A stretch of 9,126 nt of DNA from Bacillota bacterium (GTDB lineage Bacteria; Bacillota_E; Sulfobacillia; Sulfobacillales; Sulfobacillaceae): the NCBI GenBank assembly GCA_021820165.1, contig JAKADW010000061.1, forward strand, positions 1 through 9,126. The letters run 5' to 3'. A model generated the notes under the pieces. It was not told where the DNA came from, made no database searches, and was given only the letters and a program-made list of their open reading frames with translations. Within the stretch, counting starts at the first letter, position 1. Every line of letters starts with the position of its first letter. The position numbers were made by a program, and so were the translations under genes. This document shows positions 1 through 6,046 of this stretch, one piece after another.

Positions 1-1585
1 CGCCCGAAACGGAAAGGGATCTCTCCCGATCCAGGAACACTCCAAATCGAGTTGGCTCATCCAGATTCCCACCGACACCGGAGAATTAGTCCTCACATAC
101 GACGTCTACGCGTACGAACTCACGGTTCGGACCAGCTATTTGGATCAAAATTTCGGACTCGCCCAGGGTACGACCCTGTTCCTCTATCACCCTCTCTGGA
201 CCACGCGTCCACACCGTCTAACACTGGACCTCCCGACTGAATGGTCCACTAGCGCGACCCTTGATGGGGAACACGCCGTGACCTTCCCCGACTACGATAG
301 CTTAGTAGACACGCCCATCCAGATGGGACGCCGCTTGACCCACTATCCCTTCACCGTTCAGGGCATCCCCCACGAACTTTGGGTCGCCGGGTTGGGGTGC
401 GAACGCTTGCCCAAACCATCGTTTCTCGAGGACCTCACCCGGATTATTGAGGCCGGGGGGGGGATTTTCGGCGCGCTCCCCTATTCCCAATATCAGTTCT
501 TGGTGACGATCACGGAAGCGGGCGGAGGCGGCCTCGAACATAAAAATTCCGCCAACATCATGGTGACGCCCAAATTGTGGCGCCAAGCCAAGGATTATCG
601 GGTCCTCTTGAGCCTCATGGCCCATGAATTCTTTCACCTGTGGAACGTAAAACGGTTGCGCCCTCATGTCCTCGGTCCCTTCGATTATCAGCTCGAAGTC
701 TATACCACCCTGCTTTGGGCTCTTGAGGGTCTCACCGATTATTTCGCTCCCTGGCTTTTAGCCCACAGTCAAGTCGTGCCGGTGGACGAAATCCTCGCCC
801 ATTGGGCCACCCAGTTGAAAACCCTGGAATCCACGCCGGGCCGATTCCTCACCCCCTTGGATCGGGCTTCCCAGGAGGCTTGGATTCGCCATTACCGACC
901 TGACGCCAACACCCCCAACATCACGGTCTCCTACTATCTCAAGGGAGCCCTGGTGGGGTTGTTTTTAGATTTGGAGCTCTTGGCGGCGACAAACCAAAAA
1001 ATTGGGCTCAAAGAGGTGTTTCGCGAGCTATGGCGCCGCTATGGGGAGGGCGGATACCCAGAACCGGCCTTCGAGGATCTTTTGGTAGAAATGGGTGGCG
1101 CGCCCATGGCCCGGGTGCTGGCTTCTTACGTGCATGGCACCGATCCCTTTGACGAATCGATACTAAACACCGTGGGACTCCGCCTTGAGCGCACGTTCTC
1201 GGACACAGAATCGGAGGAAATGGTGTCTGTCGGTCTTAATCTGGTGGATCGACAAGGCCGGCTCTTGGTCCGCCAGGTGGAACGCGGAGGGCCCGGGGAA
1301 AATGCCGGCGTTTCGCCCGAGGACGAGGTATTGGCACTAAACGGCGAGCGCATCGCCACCGAGGAGCAATGGAAAGAAGCCCTCCGACACCTCACTCCGG
1401 GCCAGTCGGCCTCTCTCGTCATCGCCCACAACCGAGAGGTGATTGATGCGCCGCTAGTGCCAGCCGAACCGCGCCCCGATCGCTATCGGCTACTCCCAGT
1501 GGAACAACCGTCACCGGCGCAACAGAAAGCCTTCGAACGGTGGCTGGGCGTGCCTTTCCCCGAAAATCGCGAATCGGACCGTTAA
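1..1585 (+). CDS. M61 family metallopeptidase with C-terminal PDZ domain (5' end outside window)
   Basis: Probable zinc-dependent aminopeptidase of the M61 (glycyl aminopeptidase-like) family. The frame is open from the left edge (first whole codon at base 2), and codons 2-139 already read as M61 N-terminal domain (LTYDVYAYELTVRTSYLDQ), so the TTG at 140 is not the true start. Counting from base 2, residues 208-212 form the zinc motif HEFFH, followed by the family's WNVKRLRP, and Glu242 in EGLTDYF is the likely third zinc ligand. The motif GGGLEHKNS before the active site and SYYLKGA after it are also M61-typical. Residues about 409-488 form a PDZ domain (GGPGENAGVSPEDEVLALNGERI). No signal peptide can be judged because the N terminus is missing. 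A run of nine G at 455-463 lies in the catalytic domain without breaking the frame. The gene ends 17 bases before the convergent reductase gene. Substrate unknown; the family call is firm. Confidence 0.93.
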   Translation, partial: ARNGKGSLPIQEHSKSSWLIQIPTDTGELVLTYDVYAYELTVRTSYLDQNFGLAQGTTLFLYHPLWTTRPHRLTLDLPTEWSTSATLDGEHAVTFPDYDSLVDTPIQMGRRLTHYPFTVQGIPHELWVAGLGCERLPKPSFLEDLTRIIEAGGGIFGALPYSQYQFLVTITEAGGGGLEHKNSANIMVTPKLWRQAKDYRVLLSLMAHEFFHLWNVKRLRPHVLGPFDYQLEVYTTLLWALEGLTDYFAPWLLAHSQVVPVDEILAHWATQLKTLESTPGRFLTPLDRASQEAWIRHYRPDANTPNITVSYYLKGALVGLFLDLELLAATNQKIGLKEVFRELWRRYGEGGYPEPAFEDLLVEMGGAPMARVLASYVHGTDPFDESILNTVGLRLERTFSDTESEEMVSVGLNLVDRQGRLLVRQVERGGPGENAGVSPEDEVLALNGERIATEEQWKEALRHLTPGQSASLVIAHNREVIDAPLVPAEPRPDRYRLLPVEQPSPAQQKAFERWLGVPFPENRESDR

Positions 1586-1602
1586 TCGTTGACCGGGGAA
1601 CT

Positions 1603-2529
1603 TTAGGCGAGATGGCCTAGCGCCGCTTCCACGGCGGTCGCCACCTCGCCGAACCCGGCGGCAATGAGCTTCACTTTGCCCGGGTAGGTGGCAATGTCCC
1701 CCGCCGCATAAACGCCCGGAAGATTCGTGGCCATATTGGAGGCGACGGGGATCTCATGACCGTCCATCTGAAGGCCCCAGCGATGAAATATATCCGTTCC
1801 CGGAAGGAGTCCGATGGCCACAATGATGCGGTCTACGGTAAGCCGCTCCAGCGCACCATCGATTCCCCGGAGTTCAACCGATTCCACCCGCCCCTCGCCT
1901 AACACGCGATCCAATGTCCGGTTGGGCAGAAGTTGTATGCGAGGATGCTGGCCAAGTTTTTCCAGACTATCGGCATGGCATTGGAAGGTGTCCCGGCGGT
2001 GAATCATGATCACCGCATCCGCCTCCTCGGCCGTGGCCAAAGCCCAATCGGCAGCGGAATCGCCCCCTCCAACAACCAGCACCCGTCGGTGCCGATAGTC
2101 TTTTAAATGCTCTACCGTATAAGAAAGCCCCTGGCCCTCGTATTGGTCGATAGTGGGATTATTGTAACGGCGCGGAATAAACTTACCAATGCCCCCGGTT
2201 ATAATAATGGTTCGGGAATCAATCGGACCACGGCTGGTCGAAAGGCGCCATCCTCCAGGAGTCTCCCGAAGCCCAGTCACCTCCACCCCGGCGAGGCATT
2301 CCGACGGATATTGAAACGCTTGTTGGCTCAGCCGTTCGACCAGTTCCCGCCCCCGAATCATGGGAAAGCCGCCCACATCGTAAATTGGCTTTTCAGGATA
2401 TAAGTATTCGAGTTGCCCGCCCACCCGGTCTAATCGTTCGACAATCGTTGCCTTAAGGCGATGAAGGCCCGCACAATAGAGTCCAAACAATCCCACCGGG
2501 CCCGCACCAATCAATACCAGATCGCGCAT
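1603..2529 (-). CDS. Ferredoxin/flavodoxin-NADP+ reductase, YumC-type (thioredoxin-reductase-like), 308 aa
   Basis: Cytoplasmic FAD flavoprotein expected to pass electrons between NADPH and ferredoxin or flavodoxin. Residues 8-13 are the FAD-binding GAGPVG. Residues 154-162 (GGGDSAADW) and His177-Arg-Arg form the NADPH site, the HRR suiting NADPH. Residues 277-295 (GDIATYPGKVKLIAAGFGE) are the second FAD motif and are diagnostic for this reductase family rather than true thioredoxin reductase. The redox CxxC of thioredoxin reductase is absent. Tyr50 in PIYDVGG matches the flavin-stacking Tyr of the Bacillus enzyme. The start is the ATG at 2529: it has GGTGGG a few bases upstream, and a consensus promoter lies at 2572-2600, so the longer frame reaching 2691 would begin upstream of its own transcript. 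Oddity: the protein stops right after the second FAD motif and lacks the usual C-terminal extension of about 20-25 residues. An unrelated NADPH-dependent reductase is less likely. Confidence 0.92.
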   Translation of the reverse strand: MRDLVLIGAGPVGLFGLYCAGLHRLKATIVERLDRVGGQLEYLYPEKPIYDVGGFPMIRGRELVERLSQQAFQYPSECLAGVEVTGLRETPGGWRLSTSRGPIDSRTIIITGGIGKFIPRRYNNPTIDQYEGQGLSYTVEHLKDYRHRRVLVVGGGDSAADWALATAEEADAVIMIHRRDTFQCHADSLEKLGQHPRIQLLPNRTLDRVLGEGRVESVELRGIDGALERLTVDRIIVAIGLLPGTDIFHRWGLQMDGHEIPVASNMATNLPGVYAAGDIATYPGKVKLIAAGFGEVATAVEAALGHLA

Positions 2530-2571
2530 CGTTCCCACCGAAGGCAACGCTCCTCTGCATTCTCTAACCAA

Positions 2572-2600
2572 AGTGTACGGAAGCGCGGTACCCCTGTCAA
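2572..2600 (-). promoter_or_regulatory. Sigma-70/SigA-type promoter for the ferredoxin-NADP reductase gene
   Basis: Read on the minus strand, a perfect -35 TTGACA (2600-2595) is followed by a 17-base spacer and a -10 TACACT (2577-2572, four of six matches). The predicted start of transcription is near 2565, giving a leader of about 35 bases before the ATG at 2529. Position, spacing and orientation all fit the reductase gene. No experimental evidence is available, so this is a sequence match only. Confidence 0.72.
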
Positions 2601-2606
2601 AAACGT

Positions 2607-2612
2607 TATAAT
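2607..2612 (+). promoter_or_regulatory. -10 element of the probable HD-protein promoter
   Basis: A perfect TATAAT lies 33 bases before the TTG start of the HD-domain gene, which would put the transcription start near 2619, just before the GGAGGAGG ribosome-binding site. At 16-18 bases upstream there is no recognisable -35 box (the region reads GCGCGGTA) and no extended TG. The promoter may therefore be weak or need an activator. It lies only seven bases from the -35 box of the divergent reductase promoter. Confidence 0.45.
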
Positions 2613-2644
2613 GGGGACATTCATCTTTCGGAGGAGGATGCTTT

Positions 2645-3217
2645 TTGGTGTCGAGCGTACCCGACCGCACCCAAGCGTGGGAAATTCTCAACCGCTACAC
2701 GAAAAACCCGAACCTGATCAAGCATGGTTTGGCCGTTGAAGCGGTGATGCGCGCCATCGCCGCGGAGCACGGCGAAGACCCCGACTTGTTCGGCATGGTA
2801 GGCCTATTACACGACTTCGATTACGAAGCCTACCCAGAAATCGGCCAGCACACCATTGAAGGGGGGCGCATTTTGGCGGCGGAGGGATTTCCCGAGCGAA
2901 TCATCACGGCCATCCAAAGCCACGTGACGGAAAACGGACTGCCCCGCGATTCGCTCTTAGAAAAAGCGATCTTTGCCAGCGACGAACTCACCGGCTTTAT
3001 CGTCGCTGTCACCCTGGTAAGGCCGGAAAAGCGGCTCTCAGAGGTTACGCCACGATCGGTCATCAAGAAGTTGAAGGACAAGGGCTTCGCGCGCGGCGTT
3101 AACCGGGACGACGTTTATGGGGGCGTAGAAGGGCTAGACGTGGACTTGGAGGAGTTTATCACGTTTATCGTCGACGCCTTAAAACCGCACGCCGACCTCT
3201 TAGGGCTGAACCCCTAA
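2645..3217 (+). CDS. HD-domain phosphohydrolase, 190 aa
   Basis: Predicted metal-dependent phosphohydrolase of the HD superfamily, cytoplasmic, substrate unknown (nucleotide or phosphate ester are usual for the fold). The metal-binding pattern is complete: His27 in IKHG, His56-Asp57 in LLHDFDYE, His69 in QHTIEGG, His93 in QSHV and Asp113 in ASDELTG. The C-terminal third (about 125-190) is a helical region with RSVIKKLKDKGFARGVNRDDV. The start is probably the TTG at 2645, seven bases after GGAGGAGG (2630-2637); the adjacent GTG at 2648 is possible, and the ATG at 2638 is out of frame. It is transcribed divergently from the reductase. Its TAA (3215-3217) overlaps the stop codon of the convergent DUF2203 gene. 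The HD class is clear; the specific reaction is not. Confidence 0.88.
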   Translation: MVSSVPDRTQAWEILNRYTKNPNLIKHGLAVEAVMRAIAAEHGEDPDLFGMVGLLHDFDYEAYPEIGQHTIEGGRILAAEGFPERIITAIQSHVTENGLPRDSLLEKAIFASDELTGFIVAVTLVRPEKRLSEVTPRSVIKKLKDKGFARGVNRDDVYGGVEGLDVDLEEFITFIVDALKPHADLLGLNP

Positions 3218-3633
3218 CTCGGGTTCGACCGCTGCGGGAGCGGCCGACGGCCGGCGAATCCTTCTTCGAGCCCGTGGTAATAGCCGACCTCGGGCTCGTC
3301 TTTTTGCCAGCAGAGGTAGACCGGTGCCCCGTCAACCTCCGATGGGAAGTCGATTAAACCCGTTTCCACATCGGTCACGCGGCACCCGCGCTCGTTAATC
3401 GCCGTCAAAATCTGATTGGCTTCCGCCACAATCCGGTCAAATTCCCGCTTCGTTTCCTGATAGTCCGACAACATAATTAAATTGCCGTCGGCGCGGTAGC
3501 CCACCTCGCGAATATCCCGCATTTCCTCGTACTTGTAGCGAGCTTCGTGTTGCAACCGGTTCAATTCCCCCAACGCCTTTCTCAGTTCGGGAATCAACGC
3601 ATTGGCTTCGTCTACAGTGAACTGTCTCTCCAT
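3214..3633 (-). CDS. DUF2203 family protein, 139 aa
   Basis: A small soluble protein of unknown function matching the DUF2203 family. The N terminus FTVDEANALIPELRKAL (residues 5-21) and the C-terminal block GLIDFPSEVDGAPVYLCW (92-109), EPEVGYYHGLEEGFAGRRP (113-131) are the family signatures. Between them lies a charged helical stretch (about 22-80), probably a helical hairpin. The start is ATG at 3633 with a consensus AAGGAGG four bases upstream. That ribosome-binding site overlaps the TAA stop of the cobalamin adenosyltransferase gene, so translation of the two is probably coupled. The stop overlaps that of the convergent HD gene, and the region coding for EVGYYHGLEE also encodes, on the other strand, an intrinsic terminator. 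Length is normal for the family. No function is assigned; its position at the end of this operon is the only clue. Confidence 0.88.
   Translation of the reverse strand: MERQFTVDEANALIPELRKALGELNRLQHEARYKYEEMRDIREVGYRADGNLIMLSDYQETKREFDRIVAEANQILTAINERGCRVTDVETGLIDFPSEVDGAPVYLCWQKDEPEVGYYHGLEEGFAGRRPLPQRSNPS
3267..3305 (+). terminator. Intrinsic terminator for the HD-protein transcript, inside the opposing DUF2203 gene
   Basis: A perfect 8-bp GC-rich inverted repeat, CGAGCCCG (3267-3274) and CGGGCTCG (3291-3298), continues after one T-T mismatch with GGT/ACC (3276-3278, 3287-3289), leaving an 8-base loop. It is followed at once by TCTTTTT (3299-3305). Orientation fits the plus-strand HD gene, whose stop is 50 bases upstream. 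It lies wholly within the coding sequence of the minus-strand DUF2203 gene. On the minus strand there is no T-tract after the stem, so it should act in one direction only. Confidence 0.72.
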
Positions 3634-3642
3634 GGCGCCTCC

Positions 3643-4188
3643 TTAAAATTTTGCTAGAACATCGTCTTGCCCGGCTTCCCGATTGGAAGCCCGGGCCGCC
3701 TGAAAGAGAAAGTCCGACAGCCGGTTCAAGAATTTGAGATGCAGGCCATAACTGGAATCGTCCTCCAAGAAGGAGACGAGCCGCCTCTCAGCGCGACGGA
3801 CCACCGTACGAGCCAGATGGAGCTCCGCCGCTTGAAGGCATCCTCCCGGGAGAATAAAGGCTTTTAAGGGAGCCAAGGTGCCGTCCAAGGCATCAATCCA
3901 TGATTCCAGTTGTCCCACATCCTCTTCGGTGAGCCGGTCACGGCGCTCGTCGGCAATATTGGATAAGTCAGCCCCGAGGGCAAATAAGCGGTGCTGCACC
4001 CAAAGAAGCATGGCATCCAACTCGCCGCTTCCCGGTCCGTAGGCGCGAGCCAGTCCAATGGCGGAGTTGGCTTCATCCACGGCCCCGTAAGTCTCCACAC
4101 GCCGTGAGTCCTTGCGGCTCCGCTTGGGCCCCGCCTTGCCCCAAAGAGAGGTCTCCCCCATGTCTCCTGTTTTGGTGTAAATCTTCAT
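3643..4188 (-). CDS. PduO-type ATP:cob(I)alamin adenosyltransferase, 181 aa
   Basis: Transfers the adenosyl group of ATP to cob(I)alamin to make adenosylcobalamin, acting in the cytoplasm and normally as a trimer. The N-terminal ATP-binding loop IYTKTGDMGETSL is at residues 3-15, the conserved VETYGAVDEANSAIGLAR at 31-48, FILPGG at 111-116 (its Phe matches the residue near the corrin ring in characterised PduO enzymes), the helix ARTVVRRAERR at 126-136 and FLNRLSDFLF at 153-162. Length is typical for the single-domain PduO/MMAB class. The start is ATG at 4188 with AAGGGG six bases upstream. It lies 21 bases after the permease gene and 9 bases before DUF2203, pointing to one operon. No cobalamin riboswitch or B12-dependent enzyme is visible in the window. 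The symbol varies between pduO, cobO and mmaB, so none is given. Confidence 0.95.
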   Translation of the reverse strand: MKIYTKTGDMGETSLWGKAGPKRSRKDSRRVETYGAVDEANSAIGLARAYGPGSGELDAMLLWVQHRLFALGADLSNIADERRDRLTEEDVGQLESWIDALDGTLAPLKAFILPGGCLQAAELHLARTVVRRAERRLVSFLEDDSSYGLHLKFLNRLSDFLFQAARASNREAGQDDVLAKF

Positions 4189-4209
4189 AGCGCACCCCTT
4201 TGGATCATT

Positions 4210-5046
4210 TTACCCTATGCGGGCCCCTTGACTAAAGAGGAGAATGACCGTTCCCAGAGTCATGAGGGCTGAAGCCAACACTTTCTTCACGAGCTCCCCT
4301 TCGTGAAACCAGACCGCTCCAAGCCCAGCCGCCAACACCCCGGACCAGGCCGATACGGCCTCCACCAAGGTCGCCGGCATGACCCGCAGAAGCTCAAACA
4401 CGGTCAAATAGGAAAGACCGTTGGCCCCAGCGGCCGCCGTCCCCCACGTCGGACGGGTACGGGCCAGGGCCCATATCTCACCCCACGTCCCATAGAGGCA
4501 AATGGGCACGATTAACCACAACACCACCGAGGAAAAGAGGCTCGCGGCATAGGGGAGCGATCGGACCCCGTGGACCCCGGCATCTAGGATCCTCCCCAAG
4601 GCCAATGCGCCATCACTGAGAAGCATCCACCAGACCGCTCGGGATATTTTCTTGCCCCACGGGATGAGAAAAAGTGCACCCAGGACGAACAATCCAATGC
4701 CGGTCAACGACCACACGTCGAACACCGGCTGGATTAGAAACAAGATAACAGCGGTAGCGTTCGCAAAGGCGCTCACCAGGCTCACTGGCCCTTCGCCCAA
4801 CGAAGCCGTATAGAGGAAGAAGGATACCGCATAAATCGAGCCCGGCCAAAACGCTTCCCCTTGCCAACGCACCTCGCCCAGAACCGCGGCCGCCAACCAT
4901 AAGAACAAGGCTGCCCCCCCGTAGGCCACGGCGGTCACCGCCAACGGACTTTTGTCACGCCCCAGCCCATGAAAGGCCAGTCGTTCACCGGATAACACCG
5001 ACAGCCTTAGTAGCACCCAGGTCCAGATCCCCATGCCCATGCCCAT
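4210..5046 (-). CDS. DMT-superfamily (EamA-like) permease, up to 278 aa
   Basis: A polytopic membrane protein, probably a drug/metabolite-transporter superfamily permease. Hydrophobic segments run through the whole length with two similar halves (about 8-125 and 130-275), typical of EamA-like transporters, each half ending in a membrane segment such as SLTGIGLFVLGALFLIPWG and KVLASALMTLGTVILLFS. The substrate cannot be read from sequence. The start is uncertain: three in-frame ATGs (5046, 5040, 5034) come from a repeated GCCCAT hexamer. The one at 5040 has the best spacing (six bases) from AGGGG, while the one at 5046 could use the GAGG further upstream. The gene follows VanW by 44 bases and precedes the adenosyltransferase by 21 bases. 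A role in cobalamin or precursor transport is only a guess from position. Confidence 0.8.
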   Translation of the reverse strand: MGMGMGIWTWVLLRLSVLSGERLAFHGLGRDKSPLAVTAVAYGGAALFLWLAAAVLGEVRWQGEAFWPGSIYAVSFFLYTASLGEGPVSLVSAFANATAVILFLIQPVFDVWSLTGIGLFVLGALFLIPWGKKISRAVWWMLLSDGALALGRILDAGVHGVRSLPYAASLFSSVVLWLIVPICLYGTWGEIWALARTRPTWGTAAAGANGLSYLTVFELLRVMPATLVEAVSAWSGVLAAGLGAVWFHEGELVKKVLASALMTLGTVILLFSQGARIG

Positions 5047-5090
5047 CCCCTCGCCTCATACTTATGGGATGGAGGGTGGGGACATGACCG

Positions 5091-5960
5091 TCAGGGGGTC
5101 GCCTTGGGGCCAACCTCCACGACCCGAGGACTGGGCCGATACGTGTCAATCCCCAAGTTCTTAATCACGGTGCCTTGGGGCGTCTTTTGTTCCAACCAAC
5201 TTTTCACCTTAACACCTTTCTGGCCTGGCGCAACAACCACCGTTTCCCCTGGCTTCAGACGGGCATTGAATTTAGTAATGGTTGAAAAGGGGTATTCGGC
5301 TAAAATTTGATGCTTGACGACGATTTCCGGTCCTGGCTCAGCCCCCCAGATAGCGACCGACAAATGGCGGTTTCCCGCCGCGGCTGTAATCAAGATCGGG
5401 GTAGTGCGATTGTTTTTAAACCGGAAATTCAAGTAGTTTCCCGCTACCGTTGCGTCCTCCCCCGGGGGAAGGTATGGAACCGTGAGCCCATGCTGATGCC
5501 GTTCAAGAATGGGAAGCCCGGTCCGCAACAACGCCGAATAGAGCGTACTGGATCCTTGGCAGACACCACCGCCGATCGAGGGAATAATGCGGTCGCCAGA
5601 GAACATACGCCCCCAACCGAAGCCATTTTCGGCCGTGTAGGGGCCAACCGCACGGTAGTACGAAAATACCTGGCCCGGCTTAACCACCGTACCATTCAAG
5701 CGGTGCGCCACTAGTGCTATGTTCTTGCCCTGGCTTTCGGTCGCATGAAAATAGTTGGTGGTACGAGAGGCCAGAAGATAGGGGAGTTTCATGGCCTTGG
5801 CTTGAGACTCCCCCGGCGCCCCTTCGATAATCACCGGATCGTCGGTGGGCATTTTTTCTGCGTGCGCCCAGAGGGCTCCGCCGTGAGGAGCCAAGATACT
5901 GGGGGCAGGTGCATTGGGCAACATCATCAACCATAAACTCAAGAGCCATAATCGAATCAA
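5091..5960 (-). CDS. Secreted VanW-domain protein with C-terminal G5-like domain, 289 aa
   Basis: Exported protein predicted to act at the cell wall. The N terminus (IRLWLLSLWLMMLPNAPAP) is a signal peptide. The VanW domain covers about residues 62-205, with the conserved IGGGVCQGSSTLYSALL (129-145, Cys134), a VKPGQVFSYYRAVGP block (93-107) and GNYLNFRFKNN (174-184). Residues about 215-283 resemble a G5 domain, a module linked to peptidoglycan or GlcNAc binding (KPGETVVVAPGQKGVKVK). The biochemical role of VanW is not settled. The start is taken as TTG at 5960, seven bases after GGGGAG in a GGAGGGGAG element; the ATGs at codons 12-13 would remove most of the signal peptide. It is probably the first gene of the minus-strand cluster and is divergent from an exported amidase-like gene 86 bases away. 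No convincing promoter was found in that gap. Confidence 0.9.
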   Translation of the reverse strand: MIRLWLLSLWLMMLPNAPAPSILAPHGGALWAHAEKMPTDDPVIIEGAPGESQAKAMKLPYLLASRTTNYFHATESQGKNIALVAHRLNGTVVKPGQVFSYYRAVGPYTAENGFGWGRMFSGDRIIPSIGGGVCQGSSTLYSALLRTGLPILERHQHGLTVPYLPPGEDATVAGNYLNFRFKNNRTTPILITAAAGNRHLSVAIWGAEPGPEIVVKHQILAEYPFSTITKFNARLKPGETVVVAPGQKGVKVKSWLEQKTPQGTVIKNLGIDTYRPSPRVVEVGPKATP

Positions 5961-6046
5961 GCGATCGCTCCCCTCCGTAGCATGTGATCGGCCATTCGAG
6001 AGACACTAAATGTCGTTGGTTAGCCTGCAAAAAGGGGGGCAAAATT

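Noticed and set aside
302..667. Minus-strand open frame of 121 codons opposite the M61 peptidase
   Set aside because: It lies entirely antisense to a strongly conserved metallopeptidase domain and shows no family resemblance.
2530..2691. Possible N-terminal extension of the ferredoxin-NADP reductase upstream of ATG 2529
   Set aside because: The extension would begin upstream of a consensus promoter on the same strand, and the FAD motif already sits at the expected distance from ATG 2529.
3200..3217. TTAGGG/CCCTAA hairpin at the end of the HD gene, considered as a terminator
   Set aside because: The stem is only six pairs and has no T-tract on either strand; the hairpin at 3267-3305 is far better.
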